The notes: generated from the sequence alone by a model not told the origin. A stretch of DNA of 64,000 bases from Rhodococcus opacus B4 (GCF_000010805.1 NC_012522.1:4154001-4218000); one strand, 5' to 3'; numbered from the stretch's first letter, positions 42,335 through 52,212 are shown. Numbers and translations are program-made.

Positions 42335-43774
42335 TCAGCCGGCGTCCTGGATGCGACGCCACGGCGCGGCCTGCTCGAGTTCGAACGCCAACTCGAGCAG
42401 GGTCCGCTCGTCGCCGTGGTCGGCCGAGAAGTGCGACGCCAGCGGAAGACCGCGGGACGTCTCGTGCATCGGCAGCGAGATGGCGGGCCCGCCCGATGCG
42501 TTGTTCAGCGGCGTGAACGCCGTGTAGGCGATCAGTTTGTCGAACAGTTCCTCGAAACCCTGTGCCGGCGAGAGATATCCGAGCTCGGGAGTGGTGTGGG
42601 CCAGGGTCGGGGACAGGATCACGTCGTACTTCTGGAAGATCTGCGCGTACTCGCGGTACGTGCGCCGCAACCGGTACAGCACCCGCGGCGTCTTCGCGAT
42701 GTTCTTGCGGTACATCGCGGCGAGTCCGCGGGTCAGGTTGTCCGTGGCGTCGCGGTCGAAGTCCGGTCCGAGCATCCGCTTGCCGTTGCCGGAGATGACG
42801 AACGACAGGAATCCCCAGTAGATGCAGAAGTCCTCGACGAACGAGGTGCCCACCGGCATCGGGCACTCCTCGACGTGGTGCCCGAGGTCCGCCAGCAGAT
42901 CGGCGGTCGCGTGGACCGACTTGCGGGTTTCGTCGTCCGTGCGGGATGCGGTGACCGAGTCGACCACCACCCCGACCTTCAGACGGGTGCTGCTCGGCCC
43001 CTCGACCAACCGGATGGGCGGCAGCGCGGGATTGCGGTAGTAGCGTTCGGCGGCCGCCATCCACCGCGCGGTGTCCCGCACCGAGCGGGTGACGGCGCCC
43101 TGCGCGATGATCCGGATCGGCAGCGTCTTGTCCATGGCGTCGGGGACCGTCCGTCCGCGGGACGGTTTCAGGCCGACCAGTCCGCAGGCGGCGGCGGGGA
43201 TGCGGATGGATCCGCCACCGTCGTTGGCGTGTGCGATCGGCACCACCCCCGACGCGACGAGCGCCGCCGAACCACCGGACGACGCTCCGGGTGAGTACGC
43301 GAGATTCCACGGATTGTGCACGGGTTCGGCGTCCATGAACTCGGTGGACGCACTGAACCCGAACTCCGGCAGCCGGCTCTTCCCCAGCGAGAGCAACCCG
43401 GTGGACAGGTACTGCGTGACGAAGTCGCTGTCGGCCCGGGCCGGCTTCGCGGCGAACGCGACGCTGCCGTGCTGGGTGGGCTGGCCCGCGACGTCGACGT
43501 TGTCCTTGACGACGGTCGGCACTCCCGCGAAGAGGCCCTCGTGCGGGCGGTCCGCCTCCGTCAGCGCGCGGTCGAAGTCGGCGAACGCCAGGGCGTTCAG
43601 CGCGGGCCCGACCGACTCCGCGCGCGCGATCGCCGCCTCCGTCACCTCGCGGACCGACACCTCGCCGGCGGCGATCCTGGCCGCGAGGCCGGTGGCGTCG
43701 AGGTCGCCGAGTGCGTCGTCGCGGAAGGCGTGGACGACGGTGTCGTCCCGGGCGGGATTGCTGGACTCGGTCAC
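42335..43774 (-). CDS. Amidase-signature-family hydrolase
   Basis: 479 residues. The Ser-cisSer-Lys triad is visible: Lys90 (VVKDN), Ser165 in SPGASSGGSAA, and nucleophile Ser189 in DGGGSIRIP. Full length for a bacterial amidase. No GatB or GatC lies near, and the C-terminal half lacks the GatA pattern I would expect, so a catabolic amide or 6-aminohexanoate-type substrate is more likely. Converges with the YhgE-like gene with a 3-bp gap. Confidence 0.9.
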   Translation of the reverse strand: MTESSNPARDDTVVHAFRDDALGDLDATGLAARIAAGEVSVREVTEAAIARAESVGPALNALAFADFDRALTEADRPHEGLFAGVPTVVKDNVDVAGQPTQHGSVAFAAKPARADSDFVTQYLSTGLLSLGKSRLPEFGFSASTEFMDAEPVHNPWNLAYSPGASSGGSAALVASGVVPIAHANDGGGSIRIPAAACGLVGLKPSRGRTVPDAMDKTLPIRIIAQGAVTRSVRDTARWMAAAERYYRNPALPPIRLVEGPSSTRLKVGVVVDSVTASRTDDETRKSVHATADLLADLGHHVEECPMPVGTSFVEDFCIYWGFLSFVISGNGKRMLGPDFDRDATDNLTRGLAAMYRKNIAKTPRVLYRLRRTYREYAQIFQKYDVILSPTLAHTTPELGYLSPAQGFEELFDKLIAYTAFTPLNNASGGPAISLPMHETSRGLPLASHFSADHGDERTLLELAFELEQAAPWRRIQDAG

Positions 43775-43831
43775 TTGTGAAGCCTATTGGACGCTCGGCC
43801 TGATCGGACGGGATTCCGGTCCCGAAACGAG

Positions 43832-43864
43832 CACGGGCGCCCGGAACATGTCCGGGCGCCCGTG
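43832..43864 (-). terminator. Strong hairpin terminator after sodA
   Basis: A perfect 14-bp stem (CACGGGCGCCCGGA, 43832-43845, with 43851-43864) and a 5-nt loop ACATG, 17 bp after the superoxide dismutase stop on the - strand. It separates sodA from the amidase gene. Confidence 0.8.
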
Positions 43865-43881
43865 GCTGCGAGAAGCGAGAA

Positions 43882-44505
43882 CTAGACGATCAGGCCCGCG
43901 GTCTGGGTGCGTGCCTTCTCGAAGCGAGCGGCGACGTCCGCCCAGTTGACGATGTTCCAGAAAGCCTTGACGTAGTCGCCCTTGACGTTCTGGTAGTCGA
44001 GGTAGAAGGCGTGCTCCCACATGTCCAGGAGCAGCAGCGGCGTGAGGCCGATCGGGATGTTGCCCTGCTGGTCGTACAGCTGGACGATGAGCAGGCGCTG
44101 GCCGATGGAGTCCCAGGCCAGGATGGACCAGCCGGAGCCCTGAATGGCGTTGGCGTTGGCCGAGAAGTGGTTGCGGAACGCGTCGAAGCCGCCGAACTGG
44201 TCGTCGATCGCGGCCGCGAGCTCACCGGTCGGCTTGTCGCCGCCGTCCGGCGAGAGGTTGTTCCAGAAAACGGTGTGGTTGGTGTGGCCGCCCAAGTGGA
44301 AGGCGAGGTTCTTCTCGTGCAGGTTGACCACGGCAGGCAGGGTGTCGGACTCGCGGAGCTCGGCGAGCTTGTCGAGAGCCGTGTTGGCACCGGTCACGTA
44401 CGCGGCGTGATGCTTGTCGTGGTGCAGTTCCATGATCTTGCCGGAGATGTGCGGCTCGAGAGCTGCATAGTCGTACGGGAGTTCCGGCAGCGTGTAAACA
44501 GACAC
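43882..44505 (-). CDS. sodA: Superoxide dismutase, Fe/Mn family
   Basis: 207 residues. Metal ligands lie in [15 protein letters not shown], the central His region [12 protein letters not shown], and [13 protein letters not shown] (Asp and His). The second-sphere residue that steers metal choice is Gln in YDQQGN; M. tuberculosis Fe-SOD has His there, and Mn-type mycobacterial enzymes have Gln, so Mn use is likely. No signal peptide. GAAGGGACC precedes the ATG. Monocistronic, with its own terminator. Confidence 0.95.
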   Translation of the reverse strand: MSVYTLPELPYDYAALEPHISGKIMELHHDKHHAAYVTGANTALDKLAELRESDTLPAVVNLHEKNLAFHLGGHTNHTVFWNNLSPDGGDKPTGELAAAIDDQFGGFDAFRNHFSANANAIQGSGWSILAWDSIGQRLLIVQLYDQQGNIPIGLTPLLLLDMWEHAFYLDYQNVKGDYVKAFWNIVNWADVAARFEKARTQTAGLIV

Positions 44506-44763
44506 GAGGGTCCCTTCATCAACGGGCTGTGAGCCCTGGTGTGTTCCGGGTGCCGACGGCGCGTGGGCACGCGCCTGACACCCGCCTGTGGCGAATCGTT
44601 CTCGGGTATATACCCAATCTCATTGGTACACCCTGCGCAACAGTTGGGGTCACGGAGTGATTCCCGGAAAAGAAAGTTCGGGCACCCGAAAAAACCCTCG
44701 CGCGGCGACACTGAATGTCGTGAGAATTCGTCCGAGCGGTGAACGGAACCTTAAGCTGACGCG

Positions 44764-45957
44764 ATGCCTTCGCTGACACCTGTTGCAGATTCGCATGCGG
44801 CCGCGCCGCGTGTGGAGCTCACGGGCGCGAATCTGCTCCGCTTTTTCGCTGTTCTGGCCGTGATCTACTCGCACATCTCGTTCTATCTGATCGACGACCT
44901 CGGAACCGGATGGTGGTTCATCGACGTCGTCTATCAGATATTCATCGAGCGGGGCGGACTCAACCAGCATTTGTCGTTTCTCGGGGTCGCCGTCTTCATG
45001 ATGCTGACCGGTTTGCTCATCACCCGTTCGGCCATTCGCCACGAGCCCGGACATTTCCTGTTCAATCGACTCGGCCGCATTCTGCCCGCATTCTGGGTGG
45101 CCGTCCTCGCCGCGATCGTGCTGGTTCGCCTGGGCATCAACGGCATGTTCAGCGGCCAGGACGGTGTGTCCAACGTCGACGCCGCGCTGAGTTTCGTGCT
45201 CGGCGGGTTCTTCCTCAAACCGGAGGTCGCGGTGCTCGGGGTCACGTGGACCCTCGCCGTGCAGATCCTATTCTACTTCGCCTGCGTCGCCGCGCGTCCC
45301 GTTCTGCGCACCCTACCCATCGCGATGCCCATGGCCGGCGCCTCGATCTGCGCCCTGATCCTGCTCTACAACCTGTACGCGCCGCAGCCGTACACGGTCC
45401 CGATGCTGTCGAAGATCGCCGCGACGCTGCCCGCGGTGTTCCTCGGGCAGATCATCTACCTCGGCTGGGCGCGGCTCGCGGACTGCCGGTGGATCGTCGT
45501 CGCCGGGCTGGCGCAGGTCGAGGTGATCCGCCTCGCTACCGACTTCCGGGTGTACTGGGCGGGCGATCACTACCTGTGGACGTTCGCCGTCGTCACGGCG
45601 GGTGTCGTGCTGGTGGGCCGATACGACGGGCCCGCCGCGCACTGGGCCGTCGTGCGGTGGACGGCGACGCGCAGTTACGCGATCTACCTCGTCCACACCC
45701 TGATCCTGTACCGGGTGTACGAGCACACGGTCGGCTCGTTCGGTGAGACCGGTGCCGTCATCGCGTTTCTGGTGGTGACGGCGCTGGTGTCGGAGGCGCT
45801 CTACCGGTGGGTGGAGATACCTGCGACGGGCTGGGTCACCGCCCGCGCCGAGCGGATGCGCACGCAGTCGGCGCTCGTCCGTGAGACCACTCCGGTACCG
45901 CGCGTAGCATCGAATCATGTCTTGGTACGACGAGCTTCTGGGTCGAGCAGCCGCTAA
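44764..45957 (+). CDS. Acyltransferase family 3 membrane protein (OafA/YrhL-like)
   Basis: 397 residues with about ten helices. The family pattern is at the N terminus: [23 protein letters not shown], with the catalytic-type His, then [17 protein letters not shown] late [18 protein letters not shown] is also typical. It would transfer acyl groups to a sugar, lipid or cell-wall component. The end overlaps msrA by 41 bp. The last 40 residues are soluble and low in conservation. Confidence 0.88.
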   Translation: MPSLTPVADSHAAAPRVELTGANLLRFFAVLAVIYSHISFYLIDDLGTGWWFIDVVYQIFIERGGLNQHLSFLGVAVFMMLTGLLITRSAIRHEPGHFLFNRLGRILPAFWVAVLAAIVLVRLGINGMFSGQDGVSNVDAALSFVLGGFFLKPEVAVLGVTWTLAVQILFYFACVAARPVLRTLPIAMPMAGASICALILLYNLYAPQPYTVPMLSKIAATLPAVFLGQIIYLGWARLADCRWIVVAGLAQVEVIRLATDFRVYWAGDHYLWTFAVVTAGVVLVGRYDGPAAHWAVVRWTATRSYAIYLVHTLILYRVYEHTVGSFGETGAVIAFLVVTALVSEALYRWVEIPATGWVTARAERMRTQSALVRETTPVPRVASNHVLVRRASGSSSR

Positions 45958-46627
45958 GTCCGTGATGGTCACCGCCGAGGACGCCCTCCCCGGACGTAGT
46001 CAGCCGATCCCGGTCCCGGCGACGCACTTCGTCAACGGCCACCCCCTGAAACCCCCGTTCCCCGAGGGCCTGCAGACCGCGGTGCTGGGCATGGGATGTT
46101 TCTGGGGTGCCGAGAAGGAGTTCTGGCAACTGGACGGCGTCTACACCACCGCGGTGGGGTACGCCGGCGGTTACACGCCGAATCCCACGTACGAGGAGAC
46201 CTGTTCGGGACGCACCGGGCACACCGAGGTGGTGCTCGTGGTCTTCGATCCGAAGGTGATCTCGTACGCCGAGATCCTCAAGGAGTTCTGGGAGAACCAC
46301 GATCCCACGCAGGGCATGCGGCAGGGCAACGACCAGGGAACGCAGTACCGTTCGGCCATCTACACGATCGACGAACAGCAGGTGGAGATCGCCGAGGCCA
46401 CCGGTGAGGCCTTCGAGAAGCGGCTCGCCGAAGCCGGATACGGGGCGATCACCACGGAGATCGCCCCGCTCACGCAGTTCTACTACGCCGAGGACTACCA
46501 CCAGCAGTACCTCGCGAAGAACCCCGGCGGGTACTGCCCCGTGCACGCCACCGGCGTCAGCTGCCCCGTCGGCCTGCTGAAGCAGGACGAGGTCCCGGCA
46601 CAAACCGACATCCTGCCGCCCTCATAG
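45917..46627 (+). CDS. msrA: Peptide-methionine (S)-S-oxide reductase
   Basis: 236 residues. [13 protein letters not shown] has the catalytic Cys61, followed by VGYAGG and [15 protein letters not shown], and C-terminal cysteines in [16 protein letters not shown] that resolve the disulfide. It repairs oxidised methionine in the cytosol using thioredoxin. The start lies 41 bp inside the acyltransferase gene, so translation is probably coupled, an unusual pairing. Confidence 0.95.
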   Translation: MSWYDELLGRAAAKSVMVTAEDALPGRSQPIPVPATHFVNGHPLKPPFPEGLQTAVLGMGCFWGAEKEFWQLDGVYTTAVGYAGGYTPNPTYEETCSGRTGHTEVVLVVFDPKVISYAEILKEFWENHDPTQGMRQGNDQGTQYRSAIYTIDEQQVEIAEATGEAFEKRLAEAGYGAITTEIAPLTQFYYAEDYHQQYLAKNPGGYCPVHATGVSCPVGLLKQDEVPAQTDILPPS

Positions 46628-46628
46628 G

Positions 46629-47102
46629 TCAACCACGGGTCGCGGACCACGTGAGCACCGCGGACGCCGCGATGGCGCTGACGGTGCGCACGTGGTTCCA
46701 CCCAGTCCATCCCGAGACGTAGTCGCGCCAGAAGTCCGCCGAGCCGGCCGCGGTGGGATCGATGGCGTCCAGCGCGTTGTTGTGCGGCACGTGGTAGACG
46801 ATGGTCAAGACGATCCCCACCAGATACAGCGCGCACGCGATCACCGCGTACACGGCCGAACCGTCGTGCCGCACCACGCTGACGATCACGAGCGCGATCG
46901 ACGTCAGTGCGGTACCGAACAGCGCCGTCATGAACCAGAAGTTCGGGGCCTCACGATTGATCGACTGCATCGCCGAGATGCCCTGAGCCGGATCCAGGCG
47001 TCCGAGCCCGGTCATGATGAACGTGGAGAACGCAAACATCACGCCGCCCACCACTCCGGCGCCCACCGCCGTGACGATCGTCAGATAGCGCTCCATGATC
47101 AC
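46629..47102 (-). CDS. DUF1772 (anthrone-oxygenase-like) membrane protein
   Basis: 157 residues if GTG 47102 is used, overlapping the NmrA stop (GTGA); ATG 47096 is also possible. Four hydrophobic segments, with FAFSTFIMTGLGRLDPAQGI at the N-terminal part and VYHVPHNNALDAI before the last helix, both typical of DUF1772. Role unknown; some relatives oxygenate anthrones in polyketide pathways. Cotranscribed with the NmrA-like gene. Confidence 0.82.
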   Translation of the reverse strand: MIMERYLTIVTAVGAGVVGGVMFAFSTFIMTGLGRLDPAQGISAMQSINREAPNFWFMTALFGTALTSIALVIVSVVRHDGSAVYAVIACALYLVGIVLTIVYHVPHNNALDAIDPTAAGSADFWRDYVSGWTGWNHVRTVSAIAASAVLTWSATRG

Positions 47103-47929
47103 ACCCTCCAGGCCCCGGCCGCCGCTGCGGCGCGGACGTACTCGGTGAAGTCGCGGGGCGCCCGGCCCAGTGCGCGTTCCACCCCGTCGGTGAGCGAGGC
47201 ATTGCGCCCGTCCAGCACCTCGTCGAACAGGTAGGCGAGCAGGCCGATCGCGTCGGACGGTACCCCCCGTTCGGTCAGCGCCGTCGAATACTCTTCCGAA
47301 GGCACTGGTGTGTATCGGATTTCGCGACCCGATGCGTCCGAGATCTCGGCGACGGCGTCACCGAAGGACAGCAACCGCGGTCCGGTCAGTTCGTACAGTT
47401 CGCCGGCGTGGCCGTCCCCGGTCAGTGCCGCGACGGCGATCTCGGCGAGATCGTCCGCGTCGACGAAGGGCTCGAGCACGTGCCCGTCGACGGGCAGCGC
47501 GAGGTCGCCGGCGAGCAACGAGTCGAGCATGAAACTTTCGCTGAAATTCTGGCTGAACCAACTGGACCGCAGGATCGTCCACTCGGCTCCCGCCTTGCGG
47601 ATCGCGAGTTCGCTGCGTTCCGCCTCGGTTTCGCCGCGACCGGAGAGCAGGACGAGTCGCCGGGCGCCGTTCGCGACGGCCAGGCCCGCGAACTCCTCGA
47701 CTACCTCCGCCGCTCCCGGCACCGCGAGATCCGGGTAGTAGGCGATGTACACCGAGGTGATTCCGTCCAGGGCCGGGCGCCAAGTGTCCCTGTTCGCCCA
47801 GTCGAACGGGGGCGTGCCGGAGCGCGAACCGCTCCGGGCGGGCACGTTTGCGGCGGCGAGACGGGCGAGGACGCGGCTGCCGACCTTGCCGGTTCCGGTG
47901 AGGACGAGGGTGTGCGGTGTCGTTGTCAT
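47099..47929 (-). CDS. NmrA-like NAD(P)-binding protein
   Basis: 276 residues from ATG 47929. An N-terminal Rossmann motif TGTGKVGSRVLARLA, an atypical-SDR pattern (RLVLLSGRGETEAER, EWTILRSSWFSQNFSE), and no YxxxK active site. Such proteins sense NAD(P) or reduce quinones and small electrophiles. The divergent AraC-family gene starts 82 bp away and probably controls this gene and the DUF1772 gene behind it. Confidence 0.88.
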   Translation of the reverse strand: MTTTPHTLVLTGTGKVGSRVLARLAAANVPARSGSRSGTPPFDWANRDTWRPALDGITSVYIAYYPDLAVPGAAEVVEEFAGLAVANGARRLVLLSGRGETEAERSELAIRKAGAEWTILRSSWFSQNFSESFMLDSLLAGDLALPVDGHVLEPFVDADDLAEIAVAALTGDGHAGELYELTGPRLLSFGDAVAEISDASGREIRYTPVPSEEYSTALTERGVPSDAIGLLAYLFDEVLDGRNASLTDGVERALGRAPRDFTEYVRAAAAAGAWRV

Positions 47930-48010
47930 GCCTTCAGTCAAGACGGCTGCAGTGAGACTTTCCATGGTTGAAACCCGCCGATCCATACGCAAGCGTCTAT
48001 TCTGGGCGGT

Positions 48011-48952
48011 GTGGATCCCCTCGCTGGTCTCATAAGTGGTCCCCGCGCCGCCGGAGCGTTCGTGCTCCGCTCGATCATGGAACCGCCGTGGTCGCTGCAG
48101 ATCGACGACCACGCGCCGCTCAGCCTCGTCGCGATGGGCCGTGGCGAGGCCTGGATCCTTCCGCACACCGGCGAACCGGTGCAGCTGACCGAAGGCGACG
48201 TCGCGATCATCCGCGGACCCGAGCGGTACGTCGTCGCCGACCACCCGGACACCCCGCCGCACGTGATCATCAACCCCGACCAGAGTTGCACGACGCTCCG
48301 CGGTGAACCGCTCGCCGAGGCGATGGACCTCGGCGTGCGCACCTGGGGAAACAGCGCGAACGGGCGCACGGTCATGCTGACCGGGACCTATCAGACCCCC
48401 GGAGAGATCAGCCGGAGACTGCTGTCCGCGCTCCCCGAACTCGTCGTGCAGCGCCGCGCCGACTGGGACTCCCGGCTCGTCACGCTCATGCACGACGAAG
48501 TGGTGCGCGACGAGCCCGGGCAGGAAGCGGTCCTCGACCGCCTCCTCGACCTGCTGCTCATCGCCGTGCTGCGCGCTTGGTTCGCGAGGCCGGCGGCCGA
48601 AGCGCCATCCTGGGTGCGGGCGCAGGCCGACCCGGTGGTCGGCAAGGCGATGCGGATCCTGCAGAACAACCCGTCACGCCAGTGGACGGTGGAGTCGCTC
48701 GCCGGGGAAACCGGACTGTCGCGGGCCGCCCTCGCACGCCGGTTCACCGAACTCGTCGGCGAACCGCCCATGACTTTCCTCGCGGGATGGCGGCTGTCGC
48801 TCGCCGCGGATCTGCTTCGCGAACCCGACGCGACCGTCGCATCGGTGGCGCAGCGGGTGGGGTACGGAAGCGCATTCGCGCTGAGTGCGGCATTCAAACG
48901 TGTGCGTGGAGTGAGCCCCAAGGAGCATCGTGAGATGGCGGGGAGCGGATGA
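48011..48952 (+). CDS. AraC-family transcriptional regulator
   Basis: 313 residues from GTG 48011. The N-terminal cupin domain (about 10-180) matches the AraC cupin_6 type: WSLQIDDHAPLSLVAMGRGEAWI. The C-terminal part has two HTHs: WTVESLAGETGLSRAALARRFTELVG and VASVAQRVGYGSAFALSAAFKRVRGVSP. Divergent from the NmrA/DUF1772 operon, its likely target. Confidence 0.92.
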   Translation: MDPLAGLISGPRAAGAFVLRSIMEPPWSLQIDDHAPLSLVAMGRGEAWILPHTGEPVQLTEGDVAIIRGPERYVVADHPDTPPHVIINPDQSCTTLRGEPLAEAMDLGVRTWGNSANGRTVMLTGTYQTPGEISRRLLSALPELVVQRRADWDSRLVTLMHDEVVRDEPGQEAVLDRLLDLLLIAVLRAWFARPAAEAPSWVRAQADPVVGKAMRILQNNPSRQWTVESLAGETGLSRAALARRFTELVGEPPMTFLAGWRLSLAADLLREPDATVASVAQRVGYGSAFALSAAFKRVRGVSPKEHREMAGSG

Positions 48953-49060
48953 GTGTATTACGGCACAGTGCCCAATAACACACCGGATCGACTTGATCTT
49001 GTTTGCCTTGCGTACGACCCTGGATGGTAGGGAATTGTCGGCGAGAGGACCGGATCCGGA

Positions 49061-49654
49061 ATGTGGAACAACTCTCCAGCACGGGGGCTGCGTAAGCGGT
49101 CGGCTCGTCAGCGGCACAACCCGCTTCTCCGGCGCTCGGACCGGATCGAGAACATGCTCACCCTCGCGGTCGTGGTGCTCGCCTTCGCGATGCTGCCCCT
49201 CGCCATCCTCGTGGGCGCCCGGACCATCGACAGTCAGCTGACGCTGGCGGAGAAGCAGGTCGCGGACTACCGCACCGTCACCGCCACCACGGTCGCCGAC
49301 TCCACCGGCGTGTCCGTCACCTCCGACGTCGCACCGTCGGGCGTCGACACCGCCCCCGCCAAGTGGACCTGGGGTAACGAAACCCGGCACGCCGACATCA
49401 CCGTCGACCCCGCCACCCCCTCGGGGACGAGGCAGGACATCTGGGTCAACGCCGACGGCAACCTCACCACCGAGCCGATGTCGTCGTCCGCCGCCCGCGT
49501 GGCCGGTGTGATCGCCGGACTGTTCACCTGGTTCGCGGTGATGATGATCGCGCTGTCCGGCTTCCTCATCTGCCGCGCCTCCCTGAACCGCGCCCGCGAC
49601 GCGCAGTGGGACCGCGACCTCCGCCAGTTCCTGGACTCGACCACCCGGCACTGA
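49061..49654 (+). CDS. Rv1733c-like two-helix membrane protein
   Basis: 197 residues. A basic N terminus (RKRSARQRHNPLLRRSDRIEN) leads to helix 1 (LTLAVVVLAFAMLPLAILVGA); an extracellular domain of about 90 residues with WVNADGNLTTEP follows; helix 2 (VAGVIAGLFTWFAVMMIALSGFL) and a basic tail end it. This matches the actinobacterial Rv1733c-type family, known in M. tuberculosis as dormancy-associated. Function unknown. Confidence 0.82.
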   Translation: MWNNSPARGLRKRSARQRHNPLLRRSDRIENMLTLAVVVLAFAMLPLAILVGARTIDSQLTLAEKQVADYRTVTATTVADSTGVSVTSDVAPSGVDTAPAKWTWGNETRHADITVDPATPSGTRQDIWVNADGNLTTEPMSSSAARVAGVIAGLFTWFAVMMIALSGFLICRASLNRARDAQWDRDLRQFLDSTTRH

Positions 49655-49662
49655 GCCCGGGA

Positions 49663-49974
49663 TCAGCTGATCGAACCCCGGAATTCGACCGCGTGCTGCG
49701 CGGCCTCCGTGGTGACGGCGATGTCGGCGACCGGGTAGACGTGGAATTCGAAGAAGGGCCCGAACTTCGTCGGACCGTCCAGGATGTCGTTCGGATCGTC
49801 CGCCTCGACGAACGCGAATCCGCCGGTGCCGTCCAGTCGGCCGAGGAACTGATGGAAATTCGCACCCTCGGCCGGCGTCCATCTCGCGAACACTTCGAGA
49901 CTCCGCCGCGCGGCCTCCTCGTTCTCGGCGGCAGAACCGCCCTCACGCACCGTCCACGTAATCACGTACTTCAT
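49663..49974 (-). CDS. DUF3303-like small protein
   Basis: 103 residues from ATG 49974, with GGGAGG upstream. It reads MKYVITWTVREGGSAAENEEAARRSLE..., then LDGTGGFAFVEADDPNDI and FEFHVYPVADI, a ferredoxin-like fold typical of DUF3303/stress-response dimeric barrels. No catalytic residue is obvious. Converges on the Rv1733c-like gene. Confidence 0.8.
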   Translation of the reverse strand: MKYVITWTVREGGSAAENEEAARRSLEVFARWTPAEGANFHQFLGRLDGTGGFAFVEADDPNDILDGPTKFGPFFEFHVYPVADIAVTTEAAQHAVEFRGSIS

Positions 49975-50141
49975 CGCACCCTCCCGAGGGCGTGCTGGGA
50001 TCAGCTCGTCGGGACCGCGCCGAGCTGTTGAACAGCCCCTCCGCGCCGCTCCGGTCGTACTTCGAGCATTCCACCGCAGGAAAGGGAACGGAACGTTCCT
50101 GAGCCCGCCGAATGATCCTGCCATCGCAGAACGGAGATGTG

Positions 50142-50352
50142 ATGAGCCGGAGTCCGCGACTACGTGAACTGGGGCTGGTGCTGCCCCGCCCCGTCCAGCT
50201 GCCACCATGTCCGTACCCGACGACGCCACACACTCGGCCCGGCTCACCGCATTCGGCCCGGACGTCGGCGACCACGCGCACACGGCGATCGGGGTAGCGC
50301 GCTGCCCCTGAATCTTCCGGTCGTCGTGGCCGCCGAACTGGAATTCGCCTAG
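50142..50352 (+). pseudogene. Broken RidA/YjgF-family gene
   Basis: Three frames give pieces in the right order for an actinobacterial RidA-like protein of about 150 residues. They are RSPRLRELGLVLPRPVQLP (ATG 50142), ARLTAFGPDVGDHAHTAIGVAR (through about 50300) and LPLNLPVVVAAELEFA ending at TAG 50350-50352. The middle of the protein is missing, and at least one more frame shift separates the last two pieces. The final stop overlaps the LLM gene end on the other strand. The rest of 49975-50348 holds nothing else I can support. Confidence 0.6.
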
Positions 50353-51278
50353 CTCAGTTGCGGAACGACCTCGCTCGCGACCAGTTCGAGATGGTCGAGG
50401 TCGCCGAGATCGAGGGTCTGCAGGTAGATCCGTTGCGACCCGGCCTCCGCGTAGCGGCCGATCTTGTCGACGAGTTCGGCGGGCGATCCGGCGAGCCCGT
50501 TCTCCCGCAGCTCGCTCACCTCGCGTCCGATGTTCAGGGCGCGTTTCGCGATCTCCTGCTCCGTCCGCCCGCAGCACAGGACGAGCGCGTTGGAGTACAC
50601 CAATTCCGCGGGATCGCGATCGATCGTCTTGCACGCGAGCCGGACCCGTTCGAACACGTCCCGCGTCTCGTCGACCGACTGGAACGGGACGTTGAACTCG
50701 TTCGCGTACTTCGCCGCCAGCGCGGGGGTCTTCTTCTTACCGGTGCCGCCGATCAGGATCGGCGGACCCTGCGGCTGCTTCGGCTTCGGGAGCGCGGGCG
50801 ATTCCTTGATCGTCAGGTGCGTCCCGTCGTAAGCGAAGGTCTCGCCGAGGGGAGTGCGCCACAGCCCGGTGATCACGGCGAGGGACGCCTCGAGCCGCTC
50901 GAACCGCTCCTTCAGCGGGGGGAACGGAATGCCGTACGCCTGGTGCTCCGCCTCGAACCAGCCGGCGCCGATCCCGAGGTCGACGCGGCCGCCGCTCATC
51001 TGATCCACCTGCGCCACCGAGATGGCCAGCGGTCCCGGGTACCGGAACGTCGCGGAGGTGACGAGGGTGCCGAGGCGGATCGTGGACGTCTCGCGGGCGA
51101 TGCCCGCCAGCGTGATCCACGCGTCCGTGGGTCCGGGCAGGCCCTCGGTGTTCATCGCGAGATAGTGATCCGATCGGAAGAACGCGCCGTATCCGAATCG
51201 TTCGGCGGCCTGCGCCACCGCCAGAAGATCGTCGTAGGTGGCACCCTGCTGGGGTTCGGTAAAGATTCGCAACTCCAT
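50349..51278 (-). CDS. LLM-class F420-dependent oxidoreductase
   Basis: 309 residues from ATG 51278 (MELRIFTEPQQG). Luciferase-like TIM barrel: AERFGYGAFFRSDHYL, RLGTLVTSATFRYPGPLA, GGRVDLGIGAGWFEAEHQAYG, PILIGGTGKKKT. The GAGWFEAEH segment is typical of actinobacterial F420-using members. The substrate is unknown. It has no close partner gene; the 67-bp gap to the divergent S49 gene holds both promoters. Confidence 0.9.
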   Translation of the reverse strand: MELRIFTEPQQGATYDDLLAVAQAAERFGYGAFFRSDHYLAMNTEGLPGPTDAWITLAGIARETSTIRLGTLVTSATFRYPGPLAISVAQVDQMSGGRVDLGIGAGWFEAEHQAYGIPFPPLKERFERLEASLAVITGLWRTPLGETFAYDGTHLTIKESPALPKPKQPQGPPILIGGTGKKKTPALAAKYANEFNVPFQSVDETRDVFERVRLACKTIDRDPAELVYSNALVLCCGRTEQEIAKRALNIGREVSELRENGLAGSPAELVDKIGRYAEAGSQRIYLQTLDLGDLDHLELVASEVVPQLS

Positions 51279-51345
51279 GGAAACCACTCTGCCCGATCCG
51301 TGACCGTTTCTGCCGCAAGGCCGCGGTGCGCTATACGCTGATTTC

Positions 51346-52212
51346 ATGGCGAAGATCCCACTGAACCTGCCGAAACCGCTGGCCGACAAGCTGCCCGACG
51401 CGTTCGGCGGCTCCGGCGCCGGGGTGGTCCCGGTCGTGCGCCTGCAGGGGATGATCGCGTCCGGCGGAGCGGGTTTCGGACGCGTGCTGAGCGCGGAATC
51501 CGTCGAGGAACCGCTGCGGCGCGCGTCCACCACACACGGTGCGAAGGCGGTGGCGCTGCTGATCAACAGCCCCGGCGGATCGCCGACACAGAGCGAATAC
51601 ATCGCCGCCCGCATCCGTCAGCTCGCCACCGAACACGAACTGCCGGTGCTCGCGTTCTGCGAGGACGTCGTCGCGTCGGGCGGCTACTGGCTGGCCTGCG
51701 CGGCCGACGAGATCTACGCGACCGCCACCTCGGTGGTCGGCTCCGTCGGCGTCATCTCGGCGGGCTTCGGGTTCTCCGAACTGATCGACCGCCTCGGGAT
51801 CGAACGACGGCTGCATTCGGCCGGCGAGGCGAAGGCCCGCCTCGACCCGTTCTTCGCGGAGAAGTCCGAGGACGTGCAGTGGCTCGAACAGATCCAGGAA
51901 GGCATCCACGACGAGTTCCGCGACTGGGTGGTCGGCCGCCGCGGAGACAAGCTGAAGGCGGCCGAGGCGGAACTGTTCGACGGCGACGTCTGGCTGGGGC
52001 GCCGGGCCGTCGAACTCGGCATCGTCGACGGGATCGGCACCCTGCGCGAGGTGGTGGAGAAACGGTTCCCCGACGCCACGATCGAGATGACCGGGCCGCG
52101 CCGCTCCCTCTTCGCGAAACTCGGACTGCCCGCCGCGAGCTGGGACGATGTGACCGCGGCGATCCTCGGCGCGGCGAACGCCCGCGTCGCCTGGTCGCGG
52201 TACGGGCGGTAA
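51346..52212 (+). CDS. S49-family (SppA/SohB-like) peptidase
   Basis: 288 residues. The Ser-Lys dyad is Ser111 in DVVASGGYWLAC and Lys163 in SAGEAKARLDPF; INSPGGS lies before it. There is no clear N-terminal signal or membrane helix, so it is shorter than SppA and probably cytosolic or peripheral. Such enzymes degrade cleaved signal peptides or membrane-protein fragments. Converges on the membrane-protein gene with no gap. Confidence 0.9.
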   Translation: MAKIPLNLPKPLADKLPDAFGGSGAGVVPVVRLQGMIASGGAGFGRVLSAESVEEPLRRASTTHGAKAVALLINSPGGSPTQSEYIAARIRQLATEHELPVLAFCEDVVASGGYWLACAADEIYATATSVVGSVGVISAGFGFSELIDRLGIERRLHSAGEAKARLDPFFAEKSEDVQWLEQIQEGIHDEFRDWVVGRRGDKLKAAEAELFDGDVWLGRRAVELGIVDGIGTLREVVEKRFPDATIEMTGPRRSLFAKLGLPAASWDDVTAAILGAANARVAWSRYGR

